DNA from: Paracoccus saliphilus
GTDB lineage: Bacteria; Pseudomonadota; Alphaproteobacteria; Rhodobacterales; Rhodobacteraceae
Assembly: GCF_028553805.1 (NCBI RefSeq)
Contig: NZ_CP067140.1
Span: forward strand, 2,294,001 to 2,358,000
DNA length: 64,000 nucleotides
Direction: 5' to 3'
The translations under genes and the position numbers were made by a program. Below, piece by piece: positions 54,437 through 62,627 of this stretch; position 1 is the stretch's first letter, and each line of letters begins with the position of its first letter. A model generated the notes under the pieces. It ran no database searches. It was not told where the DNA came from and was given only the letters and a program-made list of their open reading frames with translations.

Positions 54437-55318
54437 ATGCATCTGCCGCTTGCAGACCGCCATCTCTACGTTCTCGGGGGTCCGTCAGCCCATGTGGGGT
54501 TCCTGAACTGCGAACGGATATCCGAACGAAGCCATATTCACGACTGGTCAGTCGAAGCGCATTACCACGAAGGTCTCGCTCAGTTGTTTGTTTTCGCCAA
54601 GGGACAGGTGGGAGCGCGGCTCGACTATGCTCCAGAATCCATCACCGGGCCGGCAATGGTGTGGCTCCCAGCACTATGCAGCCACGCTTTCGAATATGAA
54701 ACCGGGATGGAGGGTTGGGTCATCACAATCCCAACCGGCGATCTCTCTCAACTCTCTACAGAAGCACCATACTTAGATCATTGGATCAACCGACCTCAGT
54801 TGCTCGTAGGAGAAGACCATATAACATGCCTCACGGAAGCAATCGATATCACGCGCAGGATAGAGACAGCGCATTGCGAGGCACTGGAGGATCAGAACTT
54901 GGCGCTGAAGTCCCTTTTCTGCCTGCTACTTGTCCTACTGAACAGAGGACTGCGCGACAACAGGGCCCTTCAGGACGGCAATACTCAGCGAAAGCGCTAC
55001 CTCGTGCACGAGTTCCAGTGCTTGGTGGAAAATCCCGCGACCAGTAGTCACTCTGTAGCAGAGTTCGCAAAGGCACTGTCGGTGACATCCACTCATCTTT
55101 CTCGTACCGTGAAAGCAGCTACCGGTCGCACCGCCAGCGAAATTCTTTCAGACCAAATGCTGCTGAAAGCGAAGAGAATGCTCGCTTTCAGCGACCAGTC
55201 CATTTCGGATATTGCGTTTGCTCTTGGCTTCTCAAGTCCTTCCTATTTCAGCCGCTTCTTTTCAGCACGCGCAAGCGAGACGCCTCGTGATTTTCGCAAG
55301 AGAATACGAAGCCAATAA
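54437..55318 (+). CDS. AraC-family regulator (PobR-like), divergent activator of the aromatic genes
   Basis: A 293-residue regulator with a cupin-like sensor domain (HDWSVEAHYHEGLAQLFVFAKG shortened to HYHEGLAQLFVF, GPAMVWLPALCSHAFEYETG, GWVITIPTGDL) and a C-terminal AraC double HTH (SVAEFAKALSVTSTHLSRTV, ISDIAFALGFSSPSYFSRFF). The sensor layout resembles that of the 4-hydroxybenzoate regulator PobR/PobC type. CAGGAG precedes the start. It faces the monooxygenase operon across a 144-base region, the usual arrangement for an activator and its target. Its DNA is less GC-rich than the enzyme genes. The 218 bases after its stop hold only a small AGCAC/GTGCT dyad (55333-55344). Confidence 0.88.
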   Translation: MHLPLADRHLYVLGGPSAHVGFLNCERISERSHIHDWSVEAHYHEGLAQLFVFAKGQVGARLDYAPESITGPAMVWLPALCSHAFEYETGMEGWVITIPTGDLSQLSTEAPYLDHWINRPQLLVGEDHITCLTEAIDITRRIETAHCEALEDQNLALKSLFCLLLVLLNRGLRDNRALQDGNTQRKRYLVHEFQCLVENPATSSHSVAEFAKALSVTSTHLSRTVKAATGRTASEILSDQMLLKAKRMLAFSDQSISDIAFALGFSSPSYFSRFFSARASETPRDFRKRIRSQ

Positions 55319-55536
55319 CCTCCTTCTCTTTCAGCACGGGTGCTACTTTAGGGCCATATAAGTTTTTTGCCATAGCGCTCGCCGTTTGATCTACTAGGGA
55401 TGGCAAAAATCGGCGCGCCCATACCAGGCGACAAGAGGCCCTCAAAGCGTTCGCCTACCACGAGCATTCCCGCCGACTATCGGTTCCTTGACTGATATCA
55501 AGATGGGTCGTAAAAATTTATCGTTCTGGTTCCGAC

Positions 55537-56427
55537 TTACTTCCACCTTCCCGGCATATCGCCACCCAATGAAAACGCGCATCGAACCGCACGATTCACG
55601 GCCATCGGCAATACCGACATATGTGTCTCGTCAGGATAGATTTCAAAGCCGGCCCGCAGGCCAAGGCAAGTGAGACTTGCCGCCATCTCCCGCGCGGCGG
55701 CGACGGTACGGGTCTGCTCCTTCTGCGCCAGCCTTTCGGCGGCATCGGCGCGGTCTCGTTGAAACGGGGCCAATTCGCTGCCTTCCCATTCCCCGGCAGA
55801 CAGATGCACGGTCAGTGCACGGCCAGCGGGCTGAAACTCTTCCAGATGCCTTTGAAGAAAGCTGTCTTCCCATGTGATGGCCGGGCTTGCGGCGATCCAG
55901 GTGCGAAACGCATCGGGGCGGGTGAACATCAGCCACAGCGTGAACAGGCCGCCAAAGGAATGACCGAACAGCGATTGCCGTTCGGGATCCAGCCGGACAT
56001 GGTCCGCTAAAAATACCCTGACATCCTCAAGCATGAAACGCGCCATTTCGCCGCCGCCGCCAGTCCTGACCTCGGCTCCGCCCTCGTGGAAAGGCGGATA
56101 GCTCCGTCCCGGCGGCGGACCCAGATCCCAACTGCGGCGAAAGGGATCATAGGCGTCAGAGGTCGGATAACCTATGGCAATCAGCGCACCCCAGCCGATA
56201 TCCGTTCCCTCGGGCCAGAAAGCCTGCGCACGCATCGCGTCGACCGCCGTACCGATCACCGCGTTACCGTCGAGCAGCCATAATGCCCGCCAACCTGTCT
56301 CGGGCGGCGTGCCGGGGGGAATCCACAGAAATACGCGGCGAACAGCGCCGGTCACGCTATCGGCCAGGTCGAACCATCGCGTTCCACCGCAATCAGCGGT
56401 GCCTTGGGCCACGATCAGAGGCATCAT
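55537..56427 (-). CDS. IroE/Fes-like siderophore esterase (alpha/beta hydrolase)
   Basis: A 296-residue putative esterase of the IroE/BesA type, releasing iron by hydrolysing siderophores or acting on apo-siderophore before export. Landmarks are VFLWIPPGTPPETGWRALW, LDGNAVIGTAVDA, nucleophile LFGHSFGGLFTLWLMF, AASPAITWEDSFLQ and the C-terminal histidine in YPDETHMSVLPMAVNRAV. Two adjacent ATGs (56427, 56424) are possible starts, neither with a strong site. It begins 6 bases after the TonB receptor stop, so both are one unit. No clear signal peptide is visible. Confidence 0.83.
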   Translation of the reverse strand: MMPLIVAQGTADCGGTRWFDLADSVTGAVRRVFLWIPPGTPPETGWRALWLLDGNAVIGTAVDAMRAQAFWPEGTDIGWGALIAIGYPTSDAYDPFRRSWDLGPPPGRSYPPFHEGGAEVRTGGGGEMARFMLEDVRVFLADHVRLDPERQSLFGHSFGGLFTLWLMFTRPDAFRTWIAASPAITWEDSFLQRHLEEFQPAGRALTVHLSAGEWEGSELAPFQRDRADAAERLAQKEQTRTVAAAREMAASLTCLGLRAGFEIYPDETHMSVLPMAVNRAVRCAFSLGGDMPGRWK

Positions 56428-56433
56428 GGCAGG

Positions 56434-58611
56434 TCAGAAATTACGGCTGAGCGTCAGGCTAACCTTGCGCCCGTCGCCAAGGGCACAGCCCAGATTATCG
56501 TAGCAGACGCCGTAATATTCCTTGTCGAACAGGTTGGTGACACCAAGATCGACGGCATATTGATCCGCCTCGTAACGCATGGCCAGATCCGCAGTCGTAT
56601 GCGACGGGGTTACGCGCCCATTATACTGCGTCGAATAGGAATCCGACTGGTAGCGAAGCCCTCCACCGACCGACAGGCCGGGCATGAAGCGCGAGGCGTC
56701 CCAGTCCAGCCATAGCGAGACCTGGTGGCGGGGTGACATGACATTTTCCTTGCCCCTCTTGGCGGGATCGGCGGATTCGGTGATCTCGGTATCGAGATAG
56801 GTATAACCCAGGACGCCCTGCAGTTCCTGCGTCAGCTTACCTCGCGCCTCGAGTTCGACGCCACGGGCACGGATCTCACCGACCTGAGTCGAATGCGTAT
56901 AGTCGATATTCCCGTCCTCGTCGAAATAGTAGTCCTCGACATTGGTCTTGCGCAGATCGAACACCGCCGCGCTCAACAGCAGGTCGCCGAATGGCGGCAT
57001 GTAACGCAACCCGGCCTCTAACTGCTTGTTACGGGATGGGTCGAGCGGATCGCCGTCAATAGTGGTCCCGGCATTCTGGATGAAGCCCTCGGAATAGTTC
57101 AGATAGGGCGTCAGGCCATTCGCGAATTCATGGGTCGCGCCGATCATCGCCGTCGTGGCCGCGTCATCCTTGCGTTGGATGCCGCCGGCCCCCAGCAGAT
57201 CTTCATTGCGACTTTCCAGCCAACTGCGCCGCAGCCCGGCGGTAATGGTGGTTCCCTGCCCCAGATTCAGGTGATCCTGAAGGTAAAGCCCCTTCTCGGT
57301 ATAAGTTTCGCGGTTGCGGCTCGACAGGGAGGGATCCTCTACGAGGAAATCAAGCGAAGGATCGTTAAAACCGATCATAAAGGCACCGGTCTGGTAGTAC
57401 TGATCGGCGTCATTATCAGCATGCTGATAATCGACCCCAACCGTCAGGCTGTTATTCGCCGCTCCGAATGCCCGCCGCCATTCCAGATTGACATCCGCAC
57501 CCAGAGTCTTGGCGGATTCGTCTTGCCGCAAGGCCGTGTAGCTGATTCCCGCCGCGGTTATTCTGTCCCGATAGGCATGGCGGTAATCCGTATTCTGATG
57601 CGCATAGCGCGCGCGGGCGTTCAGCACCAGCTCGGACGAAAATTCATGCGTCAGCTCCAGTCCCAGCGACTGCTGATCGGTCTTGAACTGGTTGTAGGGT
57701 GACGACCGGTAAGCGAAATCTCGGGGCAGAACGCCAAGCGACAGGTCGTAATCCTCGCCAGCAATCGGAAACATGCCGCTTGGCGTGCGTGCATCTTTCT
57801 GCACATGCGCCAGCAGCGTCAACGAGGTGTAATCCGTGGGCGCCCATGTCAACCCGCCGGCCAGAAATGCGCGATCATCCTCGGAATTGTCGATCTCGGT
57901 CGCACCGTCTCGCCACAGGCCGGTGATCCGTCCGGCCACGGTCTTCCTTGCATCAAGAGCATCACCGAAATCAAAACCGACCTCGCCGTTGCCATGACTG
58001 CCATATCCGAGACGTGCTTCGGCCTTGCGTTCGAAAACCGGTCGCTTCGTGACCAGATTCACCATGCCCCCGGCATCGTTCGACCCATAAAGTACGCCCG
58101 CCGGTCCGCGCAGCACATCCACACGCTCAAGCATGTAAGGATGCGAGGAAAAGGCCGTGAAACCCACCACTTTCTGCGGCAGCCCGTCGCGGTAAAGCGC
58201 GCCCGAGCCAAGATCGAAGCCCCGGATCGAGAACTGATCGAACCGGTCGTCATTGCCCCATGTCGACGCATTAACGCCGACCGTGTATTTGATCGCGTCC
58301 TCGACCTGCGCCGGTGCCCTTCGTTCAAGCTCGGTCGAGGTCACGACAGAAATGGATTGCGGCACCTCTGCAAGTGGTACGCCGGATTTGACGCCGGTTT
58401 CGGTGCCCGGCGCCAGATAACCGTCGATCTCGCCGGTATAGGGAATCGCTTGCAGGACGATCGGGGAAAGTTCGATCACCTCCTGCTGTTCATCCTGTGC
58501 AAGAGCCTGCACCGGCATCACGATGAACGGCAATGACAACAGGGCAGTGGTCCGGCAGAACAGCCGGTTCAGCCCCGGAAAAGCGGCAGTGGATAGAGGA
58601 TGACAGGGCAT
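56434..58611 (-). CDS. TonB-dependent siderophore receptor
   Basis: A 725-residue outer-membrane receptor. Signal peptide ends near PVQALAQ; the plug domain follows (VPQSISVVTSTELERRAP, YTVGVNASTW, FSIRGFDLGSGALYRDG, ERVDVLRGPAGVLYGSND). A 22-strand-type barrel ends with the aromatic terminal signature VSLTLSRNF. No N-terminal signalling (STN) domain is seen, so it is not a transducer. GGGAG precedes the start. The divergent ABC genes start about 250 bases away. The co-encoded esterase suggests a triester or catecholate siderophore; no siderophore biosynthesis genes are in the window. Confidence 0.92.
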   Translation of the reverse strand: MPCHPLSTAAFPGLNRLFCRTTALLSLPFIVMPVQALAQDEQQEVIELSPIVLQAIPYTGEIDGYLAPGTETGVKSGVPLAEVPQSISVVTSTELERRAPAQVEDAIKYTVGVNASTWGNDDRFDQFSIRGFDLGSGALYRDGLPQKVVGFTAFSSHPYMLERVDVLRGPAGVLYGSNDAGGMVNLVTKRPVFERKAEARLGYGSHGNGEVGFDFGDALDARKTVAGRITGLWRDGATEIDNSEDDRAFLAGGLTWAPTDYTSLTLLAHVQKDARTPSGMFPIAGEDYDLSLGVLPRDFAYRSSPYNQFKTDQQSLGLELTHEFSSELVLNARARYAHQNTDYRHAYRDRITAAGISYTALRQDESAKTLGADVNLEWRRAFGAANNSLTVGVDYQHADNDADQYYQTGAFMIGFNDPSLDFLVEDPSLSSRNRETYTEKGLYLQDHLNLGQGTTITAGLRRSWLESRNEDLLGAGGIQRKDDAATTAMIGATHEFANGLTPYLNYSEGFIQNAGTTIDGDPLDPSRNKQLEAGLRYMPPFGDLLLSAAVFDLRKTNVEDYYFDEDGNIDYTHSTQVGEIRARGVELEARGKLTQELQGVLGYTYLDTEITESADPAKRGKENVMSPRHQVSLWLDWDASRFMPGLSVGGGLRYQSDSYSTQYNGRVTPSHTTADLAMRYEADQYAVDLGVTNLFDKEYYGVCYDNLGCALGDGRKVSLTLSRNF

Positions 58612-58858
58612 TCCTTCGGCTCCCCAAGTATTGCGACGACGAAACCGGCGCGGGCCGGTCGGCGGAATACCTGGGATTTTCCTGGGTGACGGGTCTATTC
58701 GTTACCGCCGAGGCAATGTCAACCCGTTAGAAAGCTTCACTTTCCGTTTGACGGTCGCGTGTCCCCCGGAATACATCCACTGGGCCAGCCCGACGCCAGC
58801 CCGATCACGAGATGAACCACGAACAGGTGTCGGGATTCGAAACTGGCTTGCATTCTTG

Positions 58859-59824
58859 ATGGCATTTGCCTTGCTGGGCGCTGCGATGGCGGTTTCGCTG
58901 GCACTTGGTGCGCGCGCCCTGACGCTGCCGGAGATTTGGGCATCGCTGCTTGGGGCGAATGGCTCGGCACAGACCAGCGCGACCATCATGGACATGAGGT
59001 TGATGCGCAGCCTGACCGGGATACTCACAGGGGCGTCGCTTGCGGCCGCCGGACTGGTGATGCAGCACCTCACCCGCAACCCATTGGCCGATCCGGGAAT
59101 ACTGGGCGTGAATGCCGGGGCGGCGCTTGCCGTGGTGCTGGCGATCTGGCTGCTGGGCTGGACACATCCCGTCAATCTTTCCGCAATTGCCGTTTGTGGC
59201 GCGGGGCTTGCCGCGATTTCGGTGTTCTTACTTGGTCGTGGCGGCAAGGCAGGTGACCGGGCTGGAATCCTGAGGCTGACATTGGCCGGCGTCGCCGTTT
59301 CCGCGCTGTGCCTGGCCTTCGTCTCGGCGATCGTCCTGCTGGATCAGGACACACGGAATCTGTATCGCTTCTGGACCATCGGCTCTCTGAGCGGAGGCGA
59401 TCACGACAGGCTGTTCTGGCTGTGGCCCCTGGTGGCATCAGGATTGATCATCGCGGCTCTGCTGGCCCGAAGGGTCGACGCTCTCGCACTTGGCACCGAC
59501 ACTGCCCGCAGTTTCGGCGTCTCGGCCGAGCTTACCGCAAGCCTTGCATTGGTCTCGGTTGCGCTGCTGGCAGGAGGAAGCGTGGCCCTTGCGGGACCGA
59601 TCGGCTTCGTCGGACTGATCGTACCGCATCTGACGCGGCATCTGGTGGGACCGTCGATCCTGCCCGGACTGGCGATCGCCTGCCCAATGGGAGGCACCTT
59701 GCTGCTGATTTGCGACAGTATCGGCAGGATCGTGGCGCGCCCCGCCGAAATCCAGACCGGGATCATTCTGGCGCTGATCGGGGGGCCAGCCTTTCTCGCG
59801 CTGATCGGTCGGGCCGCACGATGA
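58859..59824 (+). CDS. Iron-siderophore ABC transporter permease (FecCD family), first subunit
   Basis: A FecCD permease with about nine helices: LGARALTLPEIWASLLG, RLMRSLTGILTGASLAAAG, MQHLTRNPLADPGILGVNAG, GSLSGGDHDRLFWLWP and LAGPIGFVGLIVPHLTRHL. The start is uncertain. The ATG at 58859 gives 321 residues but trims the first helix, and no ATG or GTG lies upstream in frame (only TTG at 58748 and 58631). A 15-codon frame beginning at 58812 ends in TGATG overlapping the 58859 start, so translation may be coupled to it. The gene overlaps the second permease by 4 bp. Confidence 0.87.
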   Translation: MAFALLGAAMAVSLALGARALTLPEIWASLLGANGSAQTSATIMDMRLMRSLTGILTGASLAAAGLVMQHLTRNPLADPGILGVNAGAALAVVLAIWLLGWTHPVNLSAIAVCGAGLAAISVFLLGRGGKAGDRAGILRLTLAGVAVSALCLAFVSAIVLLDQDTRNLYRFWTIGSLSGGDHDRLFWLWPLVASGLIIAALLARRVDALALGTDTARSFGVSAELTASLALVSVALLAGGSVALAGPIGFVGLIVPHLTRHLVGPSILPGLAIACPMGGTLLLICDSIGRIVARPAEIQTGIILALIGGPAFLALIGRAAR

Positions 59825-60792
59825 GAGCGCAGCTTCCAATCATCTTCGCGCTTATATTGGCTTTCACCGCCGCGCTGTGTCTTGGCAGGACGACCGTGAC
59901 CTTCTCGGACCTTGTGCAGGTGCTGCGTCAGGGGGACGAAGCGAAGGTCTGGTTCCTGATTTACGATCTGCGCCTGCCCCGCCTGTTGACCGCAACAGGC
60001 GCGGGCGCCGCATTCGGATTGGCGGGCGCGATCAGCCAATCTCTTTTCCGCAACCCGCTTGCGGCTCCGGAAATGCTGGGCGTGACGGCAGGTGCGTCCC
60101 TGGGCGCGGTTGCCGTGCTGCTGACGGGTGCGAACGGGATCGCGGTCACGACTGGCGCGATTAGTGGGGCGATTGCCGCGACCTGCATCCTGTTGGTACT
60201 GACCGGACGCCAGCCCGAGGTTAGCCGGTTGATCCTCACCGGCATCGGGATCTCGCTGACCGCAACCGCGATGACCAGCCTGTTGATCAGCAGGGCAAGC
60301 GACACCATGGCCGGAGATGCGATGCTATGGCTGACTGGTTCACTGAACGGACGGCACTGGCCACACGCCGAATTGATTTGGTCCGTTTCACCGTTCCTGC
60401 TGGTTGCGGCAGCGGTGGGTGCCCGGTCCTTGGACCGGATGGAACTGGGCGACGATCTGGCGCAAAGTCTTGGCATCCGGGTTCAGGTCGCACGTCCATT
60501 GCTGATCCTGTTGATTGCGGCGCTGGTCGCTGCCGGGGTGGCGGTTACAGGGCCTATCGGTTTCGTCGGGCTGATGGCGGGCCCGATAGCCCGGCGGCTT
60601 GCCGGTGGTAGCAGCCCCGACCTGATCGGCGCCGCGATGATCGGGGCGTTGATCCTGCTGCTTGCCGATTTGATCGTAACATTGACCGCACCGCTTGCCC
60701 TGCTTCCCGCCGGGATCTTCACCGGCCTGATGGGAGCACCGTGGCTGATCTGGCTGCTTTGGCGCGGCGATACCGAAAGGAGGCCGGGATGA
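59821..60792 (+). CDS. Iron-siderophore ABC transporter permease (FecCD family), second subunit
   Basis: A 323-residue FecCD permease forming the heterodimeric channel with the preceding gene product. Segments include LRLPRLLTATGAGAAFGLAG, SLFRNPLAAPEMLGVTAGAS, MLWLTGSLNGRHW, GPIGFVGLMAGPIARRLAGG and LLPAGIFTGLMGAPWLIWLL. The start at 59821 overlaps the previous stop (ATGA) and its own stop overlaps the ATPase start in the same manner, so the three genes are translationally coupled. Confidence 0.92.
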   Translation: MRAQLPIIFALILAFTAALCLGRTTVTFSDLVQVLRQGDEAKVWFLIYDLRLPRLLTATGAGAAFGLAGAISQSLFRNPLAAPEMLGVTAGASLGAVAVLLTGANGIAVTTGAISGAIAATCILLVLTGRQPEVSRLILTGIGISLTATAMTSLLISRASDTMAGDAMLWLTGSLNGRHWPHAELIWSVSPFLLVAAAVGARSLDRMELGDDLAQSLGIRVQVARPLLILLIAALVAAGVAVTGPIGFVGLMAGPIARRLAGGSSPDLIGAAMIGALILLLADLIVTLTAPLALLPAGIFTGLMGAPWLIWLLWRGDTERRPG

Positions 60793-61559
60793 CCCTTGAA
60801 GCACTCGATCTGACACTTGGCTATGGCGGTCCACCAATCGTCCGGAACCTGAGCGTGAGCATCCCATCCGCGACCGTAACCGCGATCATCGGGCCGAACG
60901 GATGCGGGAAATCCACCTTGCTGCGAGGGTTGGGTGGGCTCATCCCGGCCCGGAGCGGACGGGTGCTATTGGGTGACGAAGACTTGGCGAGACTGCGCCC
61001 CGCCGCCATCGCCCGCCGGGTGACATTGCTGCCACAATCGCCGACCCCGCCCGAAGGCATCCGTGTCGCCGAACTGGTGAGTCGTGGCCGCACGCCCTGG
61101 CTACGCCCCTTCCGTCCCATGGGTGCACGCGACCGCTACGCCATCCACCAGGCGATGGAGGCTACGGCGATTGCCGACCTTCGTGACCACCGGGTTAGCG
61201 ACCTGTCGGGTGGACAAAGACAACGGGTCTGGATCGCGATGGCCCTTGCGCAAGAGACCGGTTGGCTGCTGCTGGACGAGCCGACGACGTGGCTTGACCT
61301 GCGGCATCAGCTTGACCTGTTGAAACTGCTGCGGAGGTTCAATCGCGACGACAATCGCAGCATCGTCATGGTGCTGCACGACATCTCGCAAGCCGCGCGC
61401 TTCGCCGATCACGTGATCGCCATGCGCGACGGCGAGATCCTAGCACAGGGAACACCCGCGCAGGTGATTTCCGCCGAGGTGCTGGAGCAGGTCTTCGGCC
61501 TGGCCTCCAAGGTCATCGACGATCCGCTGCATGGTTCTCCGCTGGTCCTGCCGATGTGA
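60789..61559 (+). CDS. Iron-siderophore ABC transporter ATP-binding protein
   Basis: A 256-residue FepC/FecE-type ATPase. Walker A is GPNGCGKST, the signature LSGGQRQRVWIAMAL, Walker B GWLLLDEPTTWLD and the switch region VLHDISQAARFADHV. The MTLEALDLTLGYGG start (60789) overlaps the second permease stop by 4 bp. It energises the FecCD pair. The binding protein follows 13 bases downstream. Confidence 0.93.
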   Translation: MTLEALDLTLGYGGPPIVRNLSVSIPSATVTAIIGPNGCGKSTLLRGLGGLIPARSGRVLLGDEDLARLRPAAIARRVTLLPQSPTPPEGIRVAELVSRGRTPWLRPFRPMGARDRYAIHQAMEATAIADLRDHRVSDLSGGQRQRVWIAMALAQETGWLLLDEPTTWLDLRHQLDLLKLLRRFNRDDNRSIVMVLHDISQAARFADHVIAMRDGEILAQGTPAQVISAEVLEQVFGLASKVIDDPLHGSPLVLPM

Positions 61560-61572
61560 TGAGGAAGAAAAG

Positions 61573-62553
61573 ATGAAACACAGTGCATTCGATCGCCGTT
61601 GTTTTCTTACACTCGCAGCCGCTGGTCTCGCCGTACCTGCCATTGCGCGGGCATCGGCGAATTGGCCGCGCACAGTGCCCCATGCGCTTAGCGCAACTAC
61701 GATCGATGCGCCACCAAAGCGCGTTGTCTCGGTCGGCCTCCATGAACAGGATTTTCTTTATGCCCTGGGGATCGCTCCGGTTGGTGTGCATGAGTGGTTT
61801 GGCAACTACCCGCACGCGACCTGGATATGGGCTGAAGAGGCCCGAAAGACGCTGAGCGCGGCCCCTGCGGTGCAAAACGGCTTCGAGGTGGATATCGAAT
61901 GGGTTTATGCTCAGGAACCCGACCTGATCGTCGCCTCGTTCTTCAACCTGTCGCAATCGGATTACCGGTTGCTTTCGGGTATCGCGCCTGTCATCGCCTC
62001 GCCCGAGGGTTACCCCGTCTGGAGCGCACCATGGGAAGCGGAGCTGCGGTTGATCGCGCAGGCGACCGGAACCGAAGCACGAGCGGAAACCGTGATCGCC
62101 GGAATTGACGAACGCATCGGTAAACTCACCGCGGCGAACCCGAAGTTCTCGGATAAAACCGCGACCATCGGCTTTTTTGCCGAGAATCACTTCGTCGGCT
62201 ACCGGACCGACGCCGGGGGTAATCTTCTTTTGCGAGAACTCGGTTTACGGACTCCGCCTGAATTCGACGATCTGGTGCAGCCAAATGGACAGTTCTCGGT
62301 CAGTCCTGAACGGATCGACCTGTTCGAGCTCGACGCTGTTCTGTGGCTGGTCGACCCGGGAACCGCGCAACGGATCCGGGACATGCCCGTCTACCGGGAA
62401 ACCCGATTGGCCCGCGAAGGCCGCTCGATCTGGGCCGATCCCGAACTGACCGGCGCGCTCAGCTTCATGTCGCCCTTGTCGATCCCCTACGCACTGGATC
62501 GTATCGCGCCCTTGCTGCATATGGCTCTGGATGGCGATCCGGCAGCCGGATGA
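61573..62553 (+). CDS. Iron-siderophore ABC transporter substrate-binding protein
   Basis: A 326-residue periplasmic binding protein of the FepB/FecB helical-backbone type. The N terminus DRRCFLTLAAAGLAVPAIA has a twin-arginine-like start, so Tat export is possible. The mature protein shows PKRVVSVGLHEQDFLYALGI, EPDLIVASFFNLSQSDY, LRLIAQATGTEA and RIDLFELDAVLWLVDPG. GAGGAAGAAAAG precedes the start. It is the last gene of the plus-strand iron operon. It converges with the efflux gene across a 74-base gap in which I see no clear terminator. Confidence 0.9.
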   Translation: MKHSAFDRRCFLTLAAAGLAVPAIARASANWPRTVPHALSATTIDAPPKRVVSVGLHEQDFLYALGIAPVGVHEWFGNYPHATWIWAEEARKTLSAAPAVQNGFEVDIEWVYAQEPDLIVASFFNLSQSDYRLLSGIAPVIASPEGYPVWSAPWEAELRLIAQATGTEARAETVIAGIDERIGKLTAANPKFSDKTATIGFFAENHFVGYRTDAGGNLLLRELGLRTPPEFDDLVQPNGQFSVSPERIDLFELDAVLWLVDPGTAQRIRDMPVYRETRLAREGRSIWADPELTGALSFMSPLSIPYALDRIAPLLHMALDGDPAAG

Positions 62554-62627
62554 TCTGCAGAGAATGGACCTTAGAAGATATTTGACTATCCTGACACCTA
62601 GCCGCGCACGCTTGCCGCACTGGTTGA

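Noticed and set aside
57805..58536. Open frame of 243 codons on the plus strand inside the TonB receptor gene
   Set aside because: No family similarity; the receptor plug domain is encoded on the other strand over the same bases.
62554..62627. Bidirectional terminator between the convergent iron-binding-protein and efflux genes
   Set aside because: No convincing GC stem with a T-run is visible on either strand in the 74 bases.
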